Assembly (NCBI GenBank): GCA_020850325.1
Contig: JADZEW010000018.1
Coordinates: 1 to 64,000 of the forward strand
Source: Methanoregulaceae archaeon
GTDB lineage: Bacteria; Armatimonadota; Fimbriimonadia; Fimbriimonadales; Fimbriimonadaceae
Direction of reading: 5' to 3'
Length of the DNA stretch: 64,000 bases
This document shows, piece after piece, positions 34,613 through 44,354 of the stretch. The notes below the pieces were generated by a model that was not told the origin of the DNA, ran no database searches, and saw only the letters and a program-made list of their open reading frames with translations. A program made the translations under genes and the position numbers. The stretch's first letter is position 1; each line of letters starts with the position of its first letter.

Positions 34613-36353
34613 CTTCAGGGTCCAGCGTCGGGTTGAGGGCCAGCAGCACGCGCTGGTCGTCGATTGTCTCGTTCAGCTCGGCAAACCGGTGGTCGGGTAA
34701 CTGCTCGGCGATCGTGCCGGTGACCGCGATTCCACCCACCTGCGATGCCGCTTCGATGTGAGCGGCGATGTCGATGACTGCAGCAAACTGCACTTCCTCA
34801 AGTTCGCCCGAGACCAAGCCGCAGTGGATACCAATGCGCAAGCGGAACGGATCTCGAAGTCGGTTCACATTCGCGTTGAAGTCGGCGATCTTGGTTTGGA
34901 TCGAGCGAGCACACTCAAAGGCTTCCTCGGCGTCATCGAACGCGGCGACCGCTCCATCGCCGGCCGTACTGTGAATGCGTCCGTTGTGATTGCGGACCTG
35001 CTCCGCCAAGAACTCCTGGTAGGCACGGAAACTCCACTCGGCGACCAAAGGATCGCTCTTCGACTTCATCACCGAGCTGCGAGCCGTGTCGACGACCATG
35101 ACGCAGCGGTGTTGCTCACCTCGGTTAAGCGCGCGCCGCAACTCGATCATCTCGGCAAGCAACACTTCAGGCGCGTTTTGGCCACGGCGCCGTGCCAAGT
35201 AGGCGCGCTCCTCGACCATGGCGCCGAGTCCCGCGAAGAGGCCGGTCACCACCGCCAACCCGACGCCCATATAGAGGTTCGCCTGATTCTGCACAAGCCA
35301 ACGCCACCCGAACTCGCCCACCGGGAGCAGGTACGCCAACGTGCCGGCCGCCACGAAAAGCACGCTCGTGGCAATCGCCCGGAAGGGGCGCCCCGTCAAG
35401 TACGCAAGAAAGATCTGCGTCCCCATGCTGCCGGCGCTGATAGCGATCGCAACAAAGGGCGCCCAGAGCGGAGCCCGCCTTCCCTCCGATTGGGCCAGCA
35501 TCTCGGGGAAAAAGTAGCTGACAATGACAAGCACGAGACTCCAGGCGAAGCCGGCCACCGTGGCGTATGCCCAGATGTTGCGGACGACACCTTGGAAGAG
35601 ATCGGTCAACCGTGGCTGGCTCGGAGCTTCGGCTTCGGAGCGGGTCAGGGTTTCTTCGACCTCGAAGAGCCGTTGAAGCAGTTCCTGCCGGGTTCGACGG
35701 CGGCGAGCTCGCTCCTCGCGCCGCAGCCTGCGATATGCCCCCAGCAGAGCCGCACCGACACCGAGGGCCGCATAGAACGCACCCAGCAGGATCATGCCCA
35801 AAGCGAGCAACGCCAGTATCGCCCAGATGCTCATCGAACTGGCGCGCGGCTGCTGGAGCAGCTGGATCGTTAGGAGAACGTAGGAGACTCCGGCGACCAA
35901 CCCGCCCCCCATCAGCGCATAGCGCACCATTCCTACGCGAAAGTAGCAGGCAAGATGCAAGAGGAGCGTCATGCCGAATGCGCCGACCATCGACGCTTCC
36001 CGGATGGTGAACTGCAGACCTGTTCGCCCGGCCATGGACGCTTGCCCAGGGATTAGCCACATGGCGAGAAGAAAGAATCCGGTCGTGACCCCAATGAAGA
36101 GCAACGGATATCTCAAGAGGCGATCGAAGCCGTGAACGACGTCGCGCAGCGCACTCTGGAAGGCAGCACCGCCATGTCTGCCTGAAGACGGGCCAGGATG
36201 ATCGGGCTCCTGAAGCAGCGACCGCACGACTTCAATCGAAGCACCGGTCGCCCGGGCGATTGAATCGGGAGCTTCGTCCAACGCACCGGGGTGCTGGCGG
36301 AAGTACGCCGCCAGCTTTTGCACTTCTCCCGTTGGTTCGCTAGACTCGATCAC
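34602..36353 (-). CDS. Membrane class III adenylate/guanylate cyclase-like protein
   Basis: The 583-residue product starts with a helix-turn-helix-like segment (GALDEAPDSIARATGASIEV). About eight membrane helices follow in two blocks, and the C-terminal domain is a class III cyclase. Metal-binding Asp residues are present (VMVVDTARSS and STAGDGAVAAF). The transition-state pair normally written N-xxA-A-R is altered: IDIAAHIEAAS has Asp for Asn and His for Arg. Activity is therefore doubtful; it may be a sensor or pseudocyclase. GTG start; TACACT lies 10 nt upstream. Divergent from the HD-GYP/pilus operon. Confidence 0.78.
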   Translation of the reverse strand: MIESSEPTGEVQKLAAYFRQHPGALDEAPDSIARATGASIEVVRSLLQEPDHPGPSSGRHGGAAFQSALRDVVHGFDRLLRYPLLFIGVTTGFFLLAMWLIPGQASMAGRTGLQFTIREASMVGAFGMTLLLHLACYFRVGMVRYALMGGGLVAGVSYVLLTIQLLQQPRASSMSIWAILALLALGMILLGAFYAALGVGAALLGAYRRLRREERARRRRTRQELLQRLFEVEETLTRSEAEAPSQPRLTDLFQGVVRNIWAYATVAGFAWSLVLVIVSYFFPEMLAQSEGRRAPLWAPFVAIAISAGSMGTQIFLAYLTGRPFRAIATSVLFVAAGTLAYLLPVGEFGWRWLVQNQANLYMGVGLAVVTGLFAGLGAMVEERAYLARRRGQNAPEVLLAEMIELRRALNRGEQHRCVMVVDTARSSVMKSKSDPLVAEWSFRAYQEFLAEQVRNHNGRIHSTAGDGAVAAFDDAEEAFECARSIQTKIADFNANVNRLRDPFRLRIGIHCGLVSGELEEVQFAAVIDIAAHIEAASQVGGIAVTGTIAEQLPDHRFAELNETIDDQRVLLALNPTLDPEDEG

Positions 36354-36421
36354 TGCGCAAACGAGTGTACCAAGACCCTCTCTTGGCTACAGCCTCCATG
36401 CCTATTACGCAAGCAAGACCC

Positions 36422-36450
36422 TCAAGGGATGCGTGAGATTTGCCGATACA
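36422..36450 (+). promoter_or_regulatory. Sigma-28-like promoter of the HD-GYP/pilus operon
   Basis: TCAA, 16 nt, GCCGATAC. GCCGATA is the -10 core of FliA/SigD/WhiG-type sigma factors, with a TAAA-like -35. A second copy before the prepilin gene (45586-45614) is identical at 23 of 29 positions. Confidence 0.6.
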
Positions 36451-36482
36451 AACCTTGCAGGAGACCTGTAAGCATTGCTGGC

Positions 36483-38153
36483 ATGATGAACTCGCAAACC
36501 AGTACGAGATTGGCCGCAGAGACGATTGCCCTTCGGATTCGATGGGTGTTGATTCTTGCCGCAGCTGTTCTCCTTGGCGATCAGTTGGGCAACCCTATGG
36601 TTGTGGGCGTTCTCGCGCTCCTCGCTGGCGCCAACTTCTACGCACACCGCATTCTGCGTGACCAGCAGCGCTATGAAGCGGTCGGCGCACGGCAACTCGC
36701 CTGGATGCGCGCGGTGGATGGCGTTCTCGTCGGTTCGGCCTCACTGGGTATCGCGGGTACGCAGAATCTGTGGCTCTTGAGCATTCCCATTCTCATCAGC
36801 CATGGCATGGTCATGCGATCCATCCGCTGGCTGGTCTTGCTGGCCGCGCTGATGTCTGCGACGCAAGTCGCTTCAACGATTTTGGTTTCTCGCCCAACCG
36901 GCGACCTCGTCTACGCGCTAAGCGGCATTGGCCTTGGCATGATGGCGGCCCTCGTGCTCGCTTCGTTCCAAGGTCGCGACGAACGACTTGGAGCCCGGGA
37001 CAAGCGCCTGAGCACGGTCCTCTCGGTCGGTAGCACCCTCAGCGAGTCGAGCGATCTGCGCGCCATGATCGCGAGCACCTTGCGGTCGGCAATCCGAGAG
37101 ACTCGGGCGAGCTGCGGCTACGTGATGCTTTTCAGCGATGACGAGCGAACCGAGCTCATCACCGAAGCCGCTTTCGGCAGCGGCGGACAGTTTGCTTTTC
37201 CTGAGCGGATAGCGACCGGCGCAGGGCTTTCCGGGTACGTCGCTCAGATGGGTCAAGCGGTCTCCATCACGAGCCGCGACGACAGCTTCGCCGATTTCGA
37301 TGGGGTAACCGAAGGCGTGCGCGCAGCGGCAAGCATCCCCCTCATCACCCGAGGCTTCGGTGGTGCCGGGGCGTCCACAAGCGAACAGATTCTCGGGGTT
37401 ATGACGCTGCTCGACCTGACCGACGCATCGGCATTTCCGAGCGAAGACATGGAGCTCCTGCATGCGATGGCAGCGCTCCTTGCAATCGCGGTATCGAACG
37501 CGCAAATGGAGGAGAGGCGACGAACGACCTTCCTGCGCACCATGGAGAGCTTGGCAACCGCGCTTGAAGCTCGCGACGAATACACCCGCGGCCACTCTCA
37601 GCGGGTCAGCGAACTCTCGTTGATGATCGGCGAGAGGATGGGACTCGGCCATGAGGCCCTCGAAGAACTGCGCATCGGCACCATCCTGCACGATATCGGC
37701 AAGATCGGCGTCCCCGATGCGATTCTGAACAAGCGTGGAGGCCTCACGGACGAAGAGTTCATGGTGATGCGCCAGCACCCCGTCATCGGCTATGAAATCT
37801 GCCGACCGCTGATGCTCACCGAGGGCATTCTCATGATCATTCGGAACCACCATGAGAAGCTCGATGGCTCGGGTTATCCGGATGGATTGAAAGGGGGCGA
37901 ACTACCCCTATCACTGCGCATCGTCTGTGTAGTCGATGCTTTCGACGCCATGAGTTCGCGTCGTCCCTACCGCGGTGTCATGGACCCCCTGCACGTCCAA
38001 GCTGAACTGAGCAAGGGCGCGGGCACGCAGTTTGATCCCGTTATTGTCGAGGTTCTTCGAGAACTGCTTCCGAGCGAGCGCATGCGCCAGATGTATCGTT
38101 CGTTCTGGGAACCGACTGCCACCGAAGATGAGGACGGGGAGGAAGCCGCATAG
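36483..38153 (+). CDS. HD-GYP c-di-GMP phosphodiesterase with membrane and GAF domains
   Basis: ATG 36483 gives 556 residues: about six membrane helices (15-170), a GAF-like sensor region (190-360) and an HD-GYP domain (370-540). Catalytic motifs are complete: GHSQRVSELS, ILHDIGKIGVPD, HPVIGYEI, RNHHEKLDGSGYPDG and VVDAFDAMSSRRPYR. It hydrolyses c-di-GMP. As first gene of the pilus operon it probably tunes pilus function by local c-di-GMP. The longer frame (from 36291) crosses the promoter. Its TAG stop shares a base with the GTG start of pilM. Confidence 0.9.
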   Translation: MMNSQTSTRLAAETIALRIRWVLILAAAVLLGDQLGNPMVVGVLALLAGANFYAHRILRDQQRYEAVGARQLAWMRAVDGVLVGSASLGIAGTQNLWLLSIPILISHGMVMRSIRWLVLLAALMSATQVASTILVSRPTGDLVYALSGIGLGMMAALVLASFQGRDERLGARDKRLSTVLSVGSTLSESSDLRAMIASTLRSAIRETRASCGYVMLFSDDERTELITEAAFGSGGQFAFPERIATGAGLSGYVAQMGQAVSITSRDDSFADFDGVTEGVRAAASIPLITRGFGGAGASTSEQILGVMTLLDLTDASAFPSEDMELLHAMAALLAIAVSNAQMEERRRTTFLRTMESLATALEARDEYTRGHSQRVSELSLMIGERMGLGHEALEELRIGTILHDIGKIGVPDAILNKRGGLTDEEFMVMRQHPVIGYEICRPLMLTEGILMIIRNHHEKLDGSGYPDGLKGGELPLSLRIVCVVDAFDAMSSRRPYRGVMDPLHVQAELSKGAGTQFDPVIVEVLRELLPSERMRQMYRSFWEPTATEDEDGEEAA

Positions 38154-39334
38154 TGAGCTTTCTCTCGCCGCAGCGCTTCACGGAGAACCTTCCCTCACTG
38201 GGAGTCGATATCGGCTCGCATGTGGTCAATTTGGCCCAACTTCGACAGCGGTCCAGCCGCATCGAACTCTATGCCGCCGGGGCATTCGCCGTCGGCGACG
38301 ACATGATTGAACGAGGTGTCGTTAGGGATCCTAAGCGACTCGGCAAGCAGATTTCGAGTTTCCTGCGCAAGCACGAGGTCGGCCCATCTGCGGGCGTGTT
38401 CTCGGTCCCGAGCAATCTGGCCGCTCTGCGTTGGGTCCAGCTTCCCGATTTGCCCGCCGAGGACCTGCGCGACGCGGCCCGCTACAAGGTTAAGCGCCAC
38501 CTGCCGTTCCCCGTTCATTCCGCCTATGTAGAAGCCACGCCGCCGATTGCGCTCGAGGGTGACGAACTCGGCCAGTCGTTGGTGATTGCGGTTCCCCGCG
38601 ACATCATCGACTCGCGCGCCGAAGCGATCGAATACGCCGGTCTGCTCCCGGCCGCCGCCGAACTCGAGGCTCAAGCGATCTTGCGCGTCGTCGAGCGCCG
38701 CCTCAGCGAACAGAGTGCCCTCTGGCGCGACGCTTCCCTAACGATCATGGACATCGGGATGAACAACACCCACATGTACGTGGTCCAGAACCAGCGGCTG
38801 CAGTTCATCCGCGGTGTTCGATTCGGCTCTGCAGGCCTCATCCAGAAGGTAAGCAAAGAACTCAGCGTGTCACCAGCCGAAGCCGAAGCGGGGCTCTCGT
38901 CGGGTGAAGCCGAGCTCTGGACCGACGGGATTCTCAAGCTCCCCATCCAGGGTCAGCCCGCCTTTGTTTATGTCGACAGCGAGATGGAGAAGTTGACCCG
39001 CGAATTCATGCGGTTGCTGCGCTACTTCCGCTCGCTTCATCCCGAGCGAAGCTACGCCGGCATTCTGGATCACGCGTTGGTCTGTGGTGGACTGGCAAGC
39101 CTCCGGGGGCTGGCCGACTATCTGCACAGCGCGCTCGAACTGCGCGTCGAGTTGGCCCGACCGCTCAGCGGCCTCATCGGGAAGTTTGACCGAGAGTCTT
39201 TTCACGCGATCACGAGACGACAGGAGGCCTACACCGTGGTGATCGGCCTGGCCCTGTCGGGCTTGGGGGGCCTGGCTACTGCCAAGGGGGAATCCGATGG
39301 TGGACGTGAGTTCGCCTGGACGCGCACTGCCTAA
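38153..39334 (+). CDS. pilM: Type IV pilus assembly protein PilM
   Basis: The 393-residue product is an actin-like ATPase-fold protein. SLGVDIGSHVVNLAQL is the phosphate-1 region, MDIGMNNTHMYVVQ the phosphate-2 region, and GGLASLRGLADYL the adenosine region. PilM sits under the inner membrane and binds the tail of PilN, encoded next. GTG start overlaps the upstream stop. It overlaps pilN by 38 nt. Confidence 0.9.
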   Translation: MSFLSPQRFTENLPSLGVDIGSHVVNLAQLRQRSSRIELYAAGAFAVGDDMIERGVVRDPKRLGKQISSFLRKHEVGPSAGVFSVPSNLAALRWVQLPDLPAEDLRDAARYKVKRHLPFPVHSAYVEATPPIALEGDELGQSLVIAVPRDIIDSRAEAIEYAGLLPAAAELEAQAILRVVERRLSEQSALWRDASLTIMDIGMNNTHMYVVQNQRLQFIRGVRFGSAGLIQKVSKELSVSPAEAEAGLSSGEAELWTDGILKLPIQGQPAFVYVDSEMEKLTREFMRLLRYFRSLHPERSYAGILDHALVCGGLASLRGLADYLHSALELRVELARPLSGLIGKFDRESFHAITRRQEAYTVVIGLALSGLGGLATAKGESDGGREFAWTRTA

Positions 39335-39902
39335 GACCAAGTCCATCAACGTTGAGGCCAATCTCCTGGCTGAGCGTTTGGGCGAACGCGGACGCTTGCT
39401 CGACGCAATGTCCCGCAAAGCCTTCTGGGGCGTTGGCATTCTCGTGTTTGCGCTGATGGTGTTGCCCTCGGCATACCGGGTTCAGGACCGCCTTTCGAAG
39501 AAGGCCGTAGACCGAGCCGCCGAAGCGAGCGTCGTCATGCGCGAGGTTGCCGACAAGCAGAACATCCTCGACCGGTCCAAGCCCGTCGTCGAAGACTCGA
39601 GGATGTTGGCCGACTCACGCTTGTTCTCCGAGAACGTGCTTCGAGAGTTGTCGGCCGTGCTCAGTTCGGCGGACTCCGAGATGGTGTTCTCGTCCGTCAA
39701 GGTCGAAATCCTCGGAGGCGAGATGAAGCTTTCTGGCCGCGCCGACGCCAAGTCCTATCGAGTTGCTCGCGACTTCGTGAACCGGATCTCGAAGGCAGCC
39801 GGAACAAAGTCGGCCTCCCTGAAACAGTGGCGGCTCAACGACGACTTCGGACCGAACGCCGTTGGCTTCGAGATCGAGCGCACCGCAGAGGTGGGGCGAT
39901 GA
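39297..39902 (+). CDS. pilN: Type IV pilus inner-membrane protein PilN
   Basis: The 201-residue product has a cytoplasmic N-terminal tail (SINVEANLLAERLGER; compare the INLLP-type motif that binds PilM). One membrane helix (WGVGILVFALMVLPSAY), a periplasmic coiled coil and a small alpha/beta domain follow. It connects PilM to PilO in the pilus alignment complex. The family is inferred from position and topology as much as from sequence. Confidence 0.82.
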   Translation: MVDVSSPGRALPKTKSINVEANLLAERLGERGRLLDAMSRKAFWGVGILVFALMVLPSAYRVQDRLSKKAVDRAAEASVVMREVADKQNILDRSKPVVEDSRMLADSRLFSENVLRELSAVLSSADSEMVFSSVKVEILGGEMKLSGRADAKSYRVARDFVNRISKAAGTKSASLKQWRLNDDFGPNAVGFEIERTAEVGR

Positions 39903-40462
39903 TTCCCTTGCGGCTGATCGATGCCCGAACCCTTGGCATGCTGTCTCGGCTCTTGGTGGCCCTTGCGGTCATCGTAGCGACGATCGTTGTCCTCTGTTTT
40001 GGCAGGACGTACCTAAGCTTGCAGTCCATCTCCGTCAGCGATCAGCAGATCAGCCAGTCGAAGGCCAATCTCAAAATGATGAACGAGGAGATTCGGAAAG
40101 CACGAGCGATCAAATCGCCGCCGGCCACCGAATCGCGCCAGGCAGTCTTTGCGTTCCAATCGGCCGTGGAGGCGGCGGCCCAGGCCAACGGAGCGATCGT
40201 CGAAGAGTACGCGAGTTCCCCAGAGAAAACGCCCTATCTGAGCAAGTACCACAACGACAGCCCTCCCGAGGGCTGGCAGCAAGTCGCCGCTCGGGTCCAC
40301 CTGTCGGGACGGATGCCGGAAATCTACGAAACGATGCGCGCGCTGCAGGCGATCGACATCCCCCACGAGATCGACATGATCGACCTCAACCGCACCCAAG
40401 CTGCGGCGGGCGAGAGCCGGGTTGCCGCCGTGATCAGCTTGCGCGTGCTCGTCCGCAGCTAG
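39899..40462 (+). CDS. pilO: Type IV pilus inner-membrane protein PilO
   Basis: ATG 39899 overlaps the pilN stop (ATGA) and gives 187 residues. One helix (LLVALAVIVATIVVLCF) is followed by a coiled coil and a ferredoxin-like periplasmic domain with RVHLSGRMPEIYETMRALQA, the usual PilO/GspM pattern. It pairs with PilN in the periplasm. The longer frame (from 39827) lies inside pilN. Confidence 0.83.
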   Translation: MIPLRLIDARTLGMLSRLLVALAVIVATIVVLCFGRTYLSLQSISVSDQQISQSKANLKMMNEEIRKARAIKSPPATESRQAVFAFQSAVEAAAQANGAIVEEYASSPEKTPYLSKYHNDSPPEGWQQVAARVHLSGRMPEIYETMRALQAIDIPHEIDMIDLNRTQAAAGESRVAAVISLRVLVRS

Positions 40463-40475
40463 GAGTAATGAAGCG

Positions 40476-41051
40476 ATGACCGTTGGCGATCCCCGAAAAG
40501 CTCTTGTCCTTGGCGCCATCGCCGTCGTCGTTGTCGGAATGGCGGTGATGCGGGCGCTACCGCAGGCCCCGGCACCGGTGGCCGCCCGACCGGCCGATGC
40601 AGTTCAGAGCGAGGCGCCCCCCAATCTGGAGGACGATATCTCGGCGTCGGTGAGCGTTGACCCGTTCTCGCACCCAGACCTTGAGAAGGCGGTGACTCCA
40701 CCCAAAGTGGAGAAGCCCAAGATCAAGCCCACTCCGAAGCCGGAGTTCGACTTGAAAATCGAGCACACCCGCCCAGGATCGGACTCCGAGTTCGAGCCGC
40801 TTCCCGCCGTGAAATCAAATGGGACTTCGATCGATCTGTCCGCCGGGATTCCCTTCCGGGTCGAGGCGGTAGTTCGCGGAGACGAGGCTTTTGCGCTTGT
40901 GACGCTGGCCAACTCCTCCGGTATCGCGGTGCGAGTAGGCACCACCCTGAACGGACACGTGAAGATCGCCGAGATCAAGAGTGGGAGTGTTGTGATCGAG
41001 GCTTCGGGCAAGCGCATCGAGGTTACGGTCGGTGAAGGAGTGACGCTGTGA
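40476..41051 (+). CDS. PilP-like pilus assembly protein
   Basis: The 191-residue product has an N-terminal membrane helix, a Pro/Lys-rich linker (VEKPKIKPTPKPEFD) and a small beta domain at the C-terminus (GIPFRVEAVVRGDEAFALVTL; IAEIKSGSVVIEASGKRIEV). That layout fits PilP/GspC-type proteins, which link the inner-membrane PilNO complex to the secretin. It lies between pilO and pilQ, where pilP is expected. AGGAG precedes the ATG. Confidence 0.72.
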   Translation: MTVGDPRKALVLGAIAVVVVGMAVMRALPQAPAPVAARPADAVQSEAPPNLEDDISASVSVDPFSHPDLEKAVTPPKVEKPKIKPTPKPEFDLKIEHTRPGSDSEFEPLPAVKSNGTSIDLSAGIPFRVEAVVRGDEAFALVTLANSSGIAVRVGTTLNGHVKIAEIKSGSVVIEASGKRIEVTVGEGVTL

Positions 41052-41079
41052 AGAAAGAACGATTTGACGAGGTGTACCC

Positions 41080-42642
41080 ATGACGACCATCCTTGCCGTG
41101 ATTGCCTTGGCGAGCCCCCAAGAGCTACGCGCTCCTTCAACTCCCCTCGTCGCGAAGGCGGTGTATTTGCGCCCGAGTCTGATGACGCCCGCGACCCCCC
41201 AGGCCGCCATCGACGAAGTCCTCGGGAGCCAAGGAACGTCAGCGATTGCGCTCTTCACGGGAGATCGACTGCGCGAGCCTGCGCTACCCCAGTCGACCGT
41301 GCGGGTCACCCAAGGCACGAAGCCGAAACCGCCAGCATCGATCGAGGACAAGCTTGTCGATGTCGTCTGCACGAACACCGACGTCAATGGCGTGCTTGCC
41401 CTGCTTTCGGCCTCGACCAAGACGAACATGGTGTTGGTCTCGCCGGCGGAAGCCAAGTTGACGCTTCGGCTCAAGCAGGTCAAGCTCATCGACGCCGTCC
41501 GACACATTTGCGCCGTCGCGGGCATCGCGCACCTAAAAGTGGGTGACGCGTATCTCTTTGGAGACGCCGAGCGAATTCGGAACGCCTATCCGAAGGAGTG
41601 GGCCAGGGCCTATCCGCCTGCCAAGATCGAGGCGCCGCCTCACGTCGAGCCGCCCAAGGTCGACCCGCCCAAGGTGGAGGTCGAGGATCCCATCGTCACT
41701 CGCGTCGTGTCGGTCAGCTACACGGACACGGCGAAGCTCGCGGACATGCTTGCCGCGCTGTTCAAGGACCAGGATCTGATCGCCGTAGCGGGGCCGGGTG
41801 CATCGAGCCCAACGCTTGGCGATCGCGACACCTCGGGTTCGACGGGGATCAACCAGGGAGTCATCCAGAGCGAGGGCGCGAAGTCCAAGACTCTGGTGCT
41901 GCGCGGCCCCGAGTCGGTCGTGAAGAGCGCGGCCGCGGCCGTCGCCGATCTCGATTTGCCGGGTGCCCAGGTCAAAATCTCCGTCTCGATCCACGACGTC
42001 AACGACACCGCGCTGCGCGAACTCGGAGTCTCGTGGAACATCGGCGGGACCACCTTCCAGGAAAAGACGCCGCAGGGCATCAACTTTGGCGGTTTCAACC
42101 GCACGCCCTTCAACTTCGGCGCGACCATTCGCGCCCTCGAGACGCAGGACAAAGCACAGCTGCTCGCATCGCCCGAGGTCACCGTTCTCGACAACGAGCG
42201 CGCGTTCGTGCTCATCGGCAATAAGCTGAATCTGCCCAAGTTCGACGGGTACGACGCCAACAAGATTCCGATCTACAGCACCTCGGAGTATCGCGTCGGC
42301 ATCTACCTGCAGGTGGCGGCTTCCGTCGCCGCCGACGGCACGATCACCCTGGCGATCTATCCGCAGGTCTCGACGGTCGTGAAGACGACCGAGATCAACG
42401 GCGCGAGCTACCCCGACATCGCGACCCGTGAAGCGCAAACCACGCTGCGAGTCAAGACCGGCGAGACGATCGTGATCGGCGGACTGCTTCGCAATGAGGA
42501 GTTAGAGCAGCTTGAGCAGGTACCGATTCTCAGCAAGATCCCGCTGTTCGGCGAGTTGTTCAAGCGCCGGAAGAAGACGCGCAGCAGCTCGCAGGTCGTG
42601 ATCAGCCTGACCCCGACACTCGTGCTCCCTGATAAGCAATGA
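41080..42642 (+). CDS. pilQ: Type IV pilus secretin PilQ
   Basis: The 520-residue product has an N-terminal STN-type domain (LVDVVCTNTDVNGVLALLS) and a Lys/Pro-rich linker. An N1/KH-like domain (RVVSVSYTDTAKLADMLAALF) and the secretin pore domain follow, with LLASPEVTVLDNERA and TVRVKTGETIVIGGLL-like TLRVKTGETIVIGGLLR. It forms the outer-membrane channel for the pilus. The stop overlaps the pilB start (ATGA). Confidence 0.92.
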   Translation: MTTILAVIALASPQELRAPSTPLVAKAVYLRPSLMTPATPQAAIDEVLGSQGTSAIALFTGDRLREPALPQSTVRVTQGTKPKPPASIEDKLVDVVCTNTDVNGVLALLSASTKTNMVLVSPAEAKLTLRLKQVKLIDAVRHICAVAGIAHLKVGDAYLFGDAERIRNAYPKEWARAYPPAKIEAPPHVEPPKVDPPKVEVEDPIVTRVVSVSYTDTAKLADMLAALFKDQDLIAVAGPGASSPTLGDRDTSGSTGINQGVIQSEGAKSKTLVLRGPESVVKSAAAAVADLDLPGAQVKISVSIHDVNDTALRELGVSWNIGGTTFQEKTPQGINFGGFNRTPFNFGATIRALETQDKAQLLASPEVTVLDNERAFVLIGNKLNLPKFDGYDANKIPIYSTSEYRVGIYLQVAASVAADGTITLAIYPQVSTVVKTTEINGASYPDIATREAQTTLRVKTGETIVIGGLLRNEELEQLEQVPILSKIPLFGELFKRRKKTRSSSQVVISLTPTLVLPDKQ

Positions 42643-44348
42643 ATCTTGATCGTTCGCTCAGCGATATCTTTCTCGAAGAGGGCTACGTCACTCAGGCGGA
42701 GCTCCAGCAGATTCTTGCCAGCCGAGATGACACCACCGAATCGGTCGGTGACTTGCTCGTCCGGATGCGCAAGATCACCGAGAAGCAAAAGCTGAAATGC
42801 GTGGGCCTCCAGATGGGAGTCCCGTTCATCGACTTGGCGCGCACCGAGATCGAGCACGACGCCGCCCGGGTTATTCCGCATGCCACCGCAGTGCGGTTGT
42901 TGGCGATCCCGATCGAGAAGACCGAATCGGCGGCAAGCGTGGCGATGGTCAACCCGCTCGATTTGTCTGCGCTGGACGAACTTCAGTCGGTCACGGGACT
43001 GGATATCGACCCGATGCTCGCAACCGAGGAAGACGTTCGCGACGCGATCTTCCGCTCCTTTGGCGCGTACGACGACCTCGGCGAAATCGTTGGCGAAGCC
43101 GTACGCGGCGTTGATACCGACGGGGTGACGATCCAGTCGCCCGACGAAGACGAAGAACAGGTCAACGTCATCGAGCTCAAGGAGGTCGTCGAGGGTGCAC
43201 CGGTCATCAAGCTGGCCAATGCTCTCCTCACCCGAGCCATCTCAATGCGGGCAAGCGACGTCCACATCGAACCGCAGCAGCGCCGCGTCCGGGTCCGTTT
43301 CCGGGTCGATGGCCTGCTCATCGAGGTAATGGTCGTGCCTAAGGACCTGCAGCACGCGCTCATCTCGCGCATCAAGATCATGGCGAGCCTGGACATCGCC
43401 GAGCGACGGATTCCTCAGGACGGGCGCTGCACCCTTGTGTCGCCCCAGGGTGCCTACGACTTTCGCGTATCGACCTTCCCCAGCGTGTTTGGCGAGAACG
43501 TCGTGATTCGTATCCTTGACAAGCAGTCGGCCACGATCGATCTCGCCAAGCTAGGCATGGCCGGGGAAGCGCTCGACATCCTGAGGGCCAAGATCGAAGA
43601 GCCGCAGGGGATGGTCCTTGTCACCGGCCCTACGGGATCGGGAAAGACCACCACTCTGTATGCGTCCGTCCATCATCTCAACGCGATTTACCGCAACATC
43701 ATGACCGTCGAGGATCCGGTTGAGTACCAGCTCGACGGCATCATTCAGGGCAATGTCAACCCTAAGGCGGGAGTCACCTTTGCGGCCGGACTGCGGTCCA
43801 TTTTGCGCCAGGACCCGGATGTCATCCTTGTGGGTGAAATCCGCGACGGAGAAACCGCTTCTATCGCGATCGAAGCCGCCCTCACCGGCCACTTAGTGCT
43901 CTCCAGCCTGCACGCCAACGATAGCGCTTCGGCACTAACGCGGCTGGTCGATATGGGGATCGAGCCGTTCTTGCTCGCCTCATCCATGACCTGCAGCGTC
44001 GCCCAGCGGCTGCTGCGCACTAACTGCCCCAAGTGCATTGAACTCTACGCACCTGACCCCCACTTGCTCGTCCAACTCGGTCTGCCCGATGACACGGTGT
44101 ACCGCCGAGGACGCGGGTGCGAGTACTGCGGCAAGACCGGCTTCCGGGGTCGAAGCGGCATTTACGAAGTTCTCGACATCACGTCGGACATCCGGCGCAT
44201 GGTGTTATCCGGCGTTCACGCAACCGAGATTCACCGAGCCGCCGCGGCGGCGGGCATGCGGACACTACGTGAAGACGCGGCTGATCGCGTGAGCCAAGGA
44301 CTAACGACCGTGGAAGAAGTCATGCGAGTGACGGCGGACGGGAGATAA
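42639..44348 (+). CDS. pilB: Pilus extension ATPase PilB/GspE
   Basis: The 569-residue product has an N-terminal MshEN-type domain (LSDIFLEEGYVTQAELQQIL) and the secretion ATPase core. Walker A is GPTGSGKTTT, the Walker B region is DPDVILVGEIRDGETAS, and a Zn tetracysteine is present (CPKC ... CEYCGKTGFRGRSG). The Arg expected in the RLGxxL c-di-GMP motif is not clear (ESVGDLL), so c-di-GMP binding is uncertain. It powers pilus extension. No retraction ATPase (PilT) gene is present here. Confidence 0.94.
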   Translation: MNLDRSLSDIFLEEGYVTQAELQQILASRDDTTESVGDLLVRMRKITEKQKLKCVGLQMGVPFIDLARTEIEHDAARVIPHATAVRLLAIPIEKTESAASVAMVNPLDLSALDELQSVTGLDIDPMLATEEDVRDAIFRSFGAYDDLGEIVGEAVRGVDTDGVTIQSPDEDEEQVNVIELKEVVEGAPVIKLANALLTRAISMRASDVHIEPQQRRVRVRFRVDGLLIEVMVVPKDLQHALISRIKIMASLDIAERRIPQDGRCTLVSPQGAYDFRVSTFPSVFGENVVIRILDKQSATIDLAKLGMAGEALDILRAKIEEPQGMVLVTGPTGSGKTTTLYASVHHLNAIYRNIMTVEDPVEYQLDGIIQGNVNPKAGVTFAAGLRSILRQDPDVILVGEIRDGETASIAIEAALTGHLVLSSLHANDSASALTRLVDMGIEPFLLASSMTCSVAQRLLRTNCPKCIELYAPDPHLLVQLGLPDDTVYRRGRGCEYCGKTGFRGRSGIYEVLDITSDIRRMVLSGVHATEIHRAAAAAGMRTLREDAADRVSQGLTTVEEVMRVTADGR

Positions 44349-44354
44349 GACGCG

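Noticed and set aside
36422-36482. Possible c-di-GMP riboswitch before the HD-GYP gene
   Set aside because: The leader is too short and lacks the GEMM core; the shared sequence fits a promoter better.
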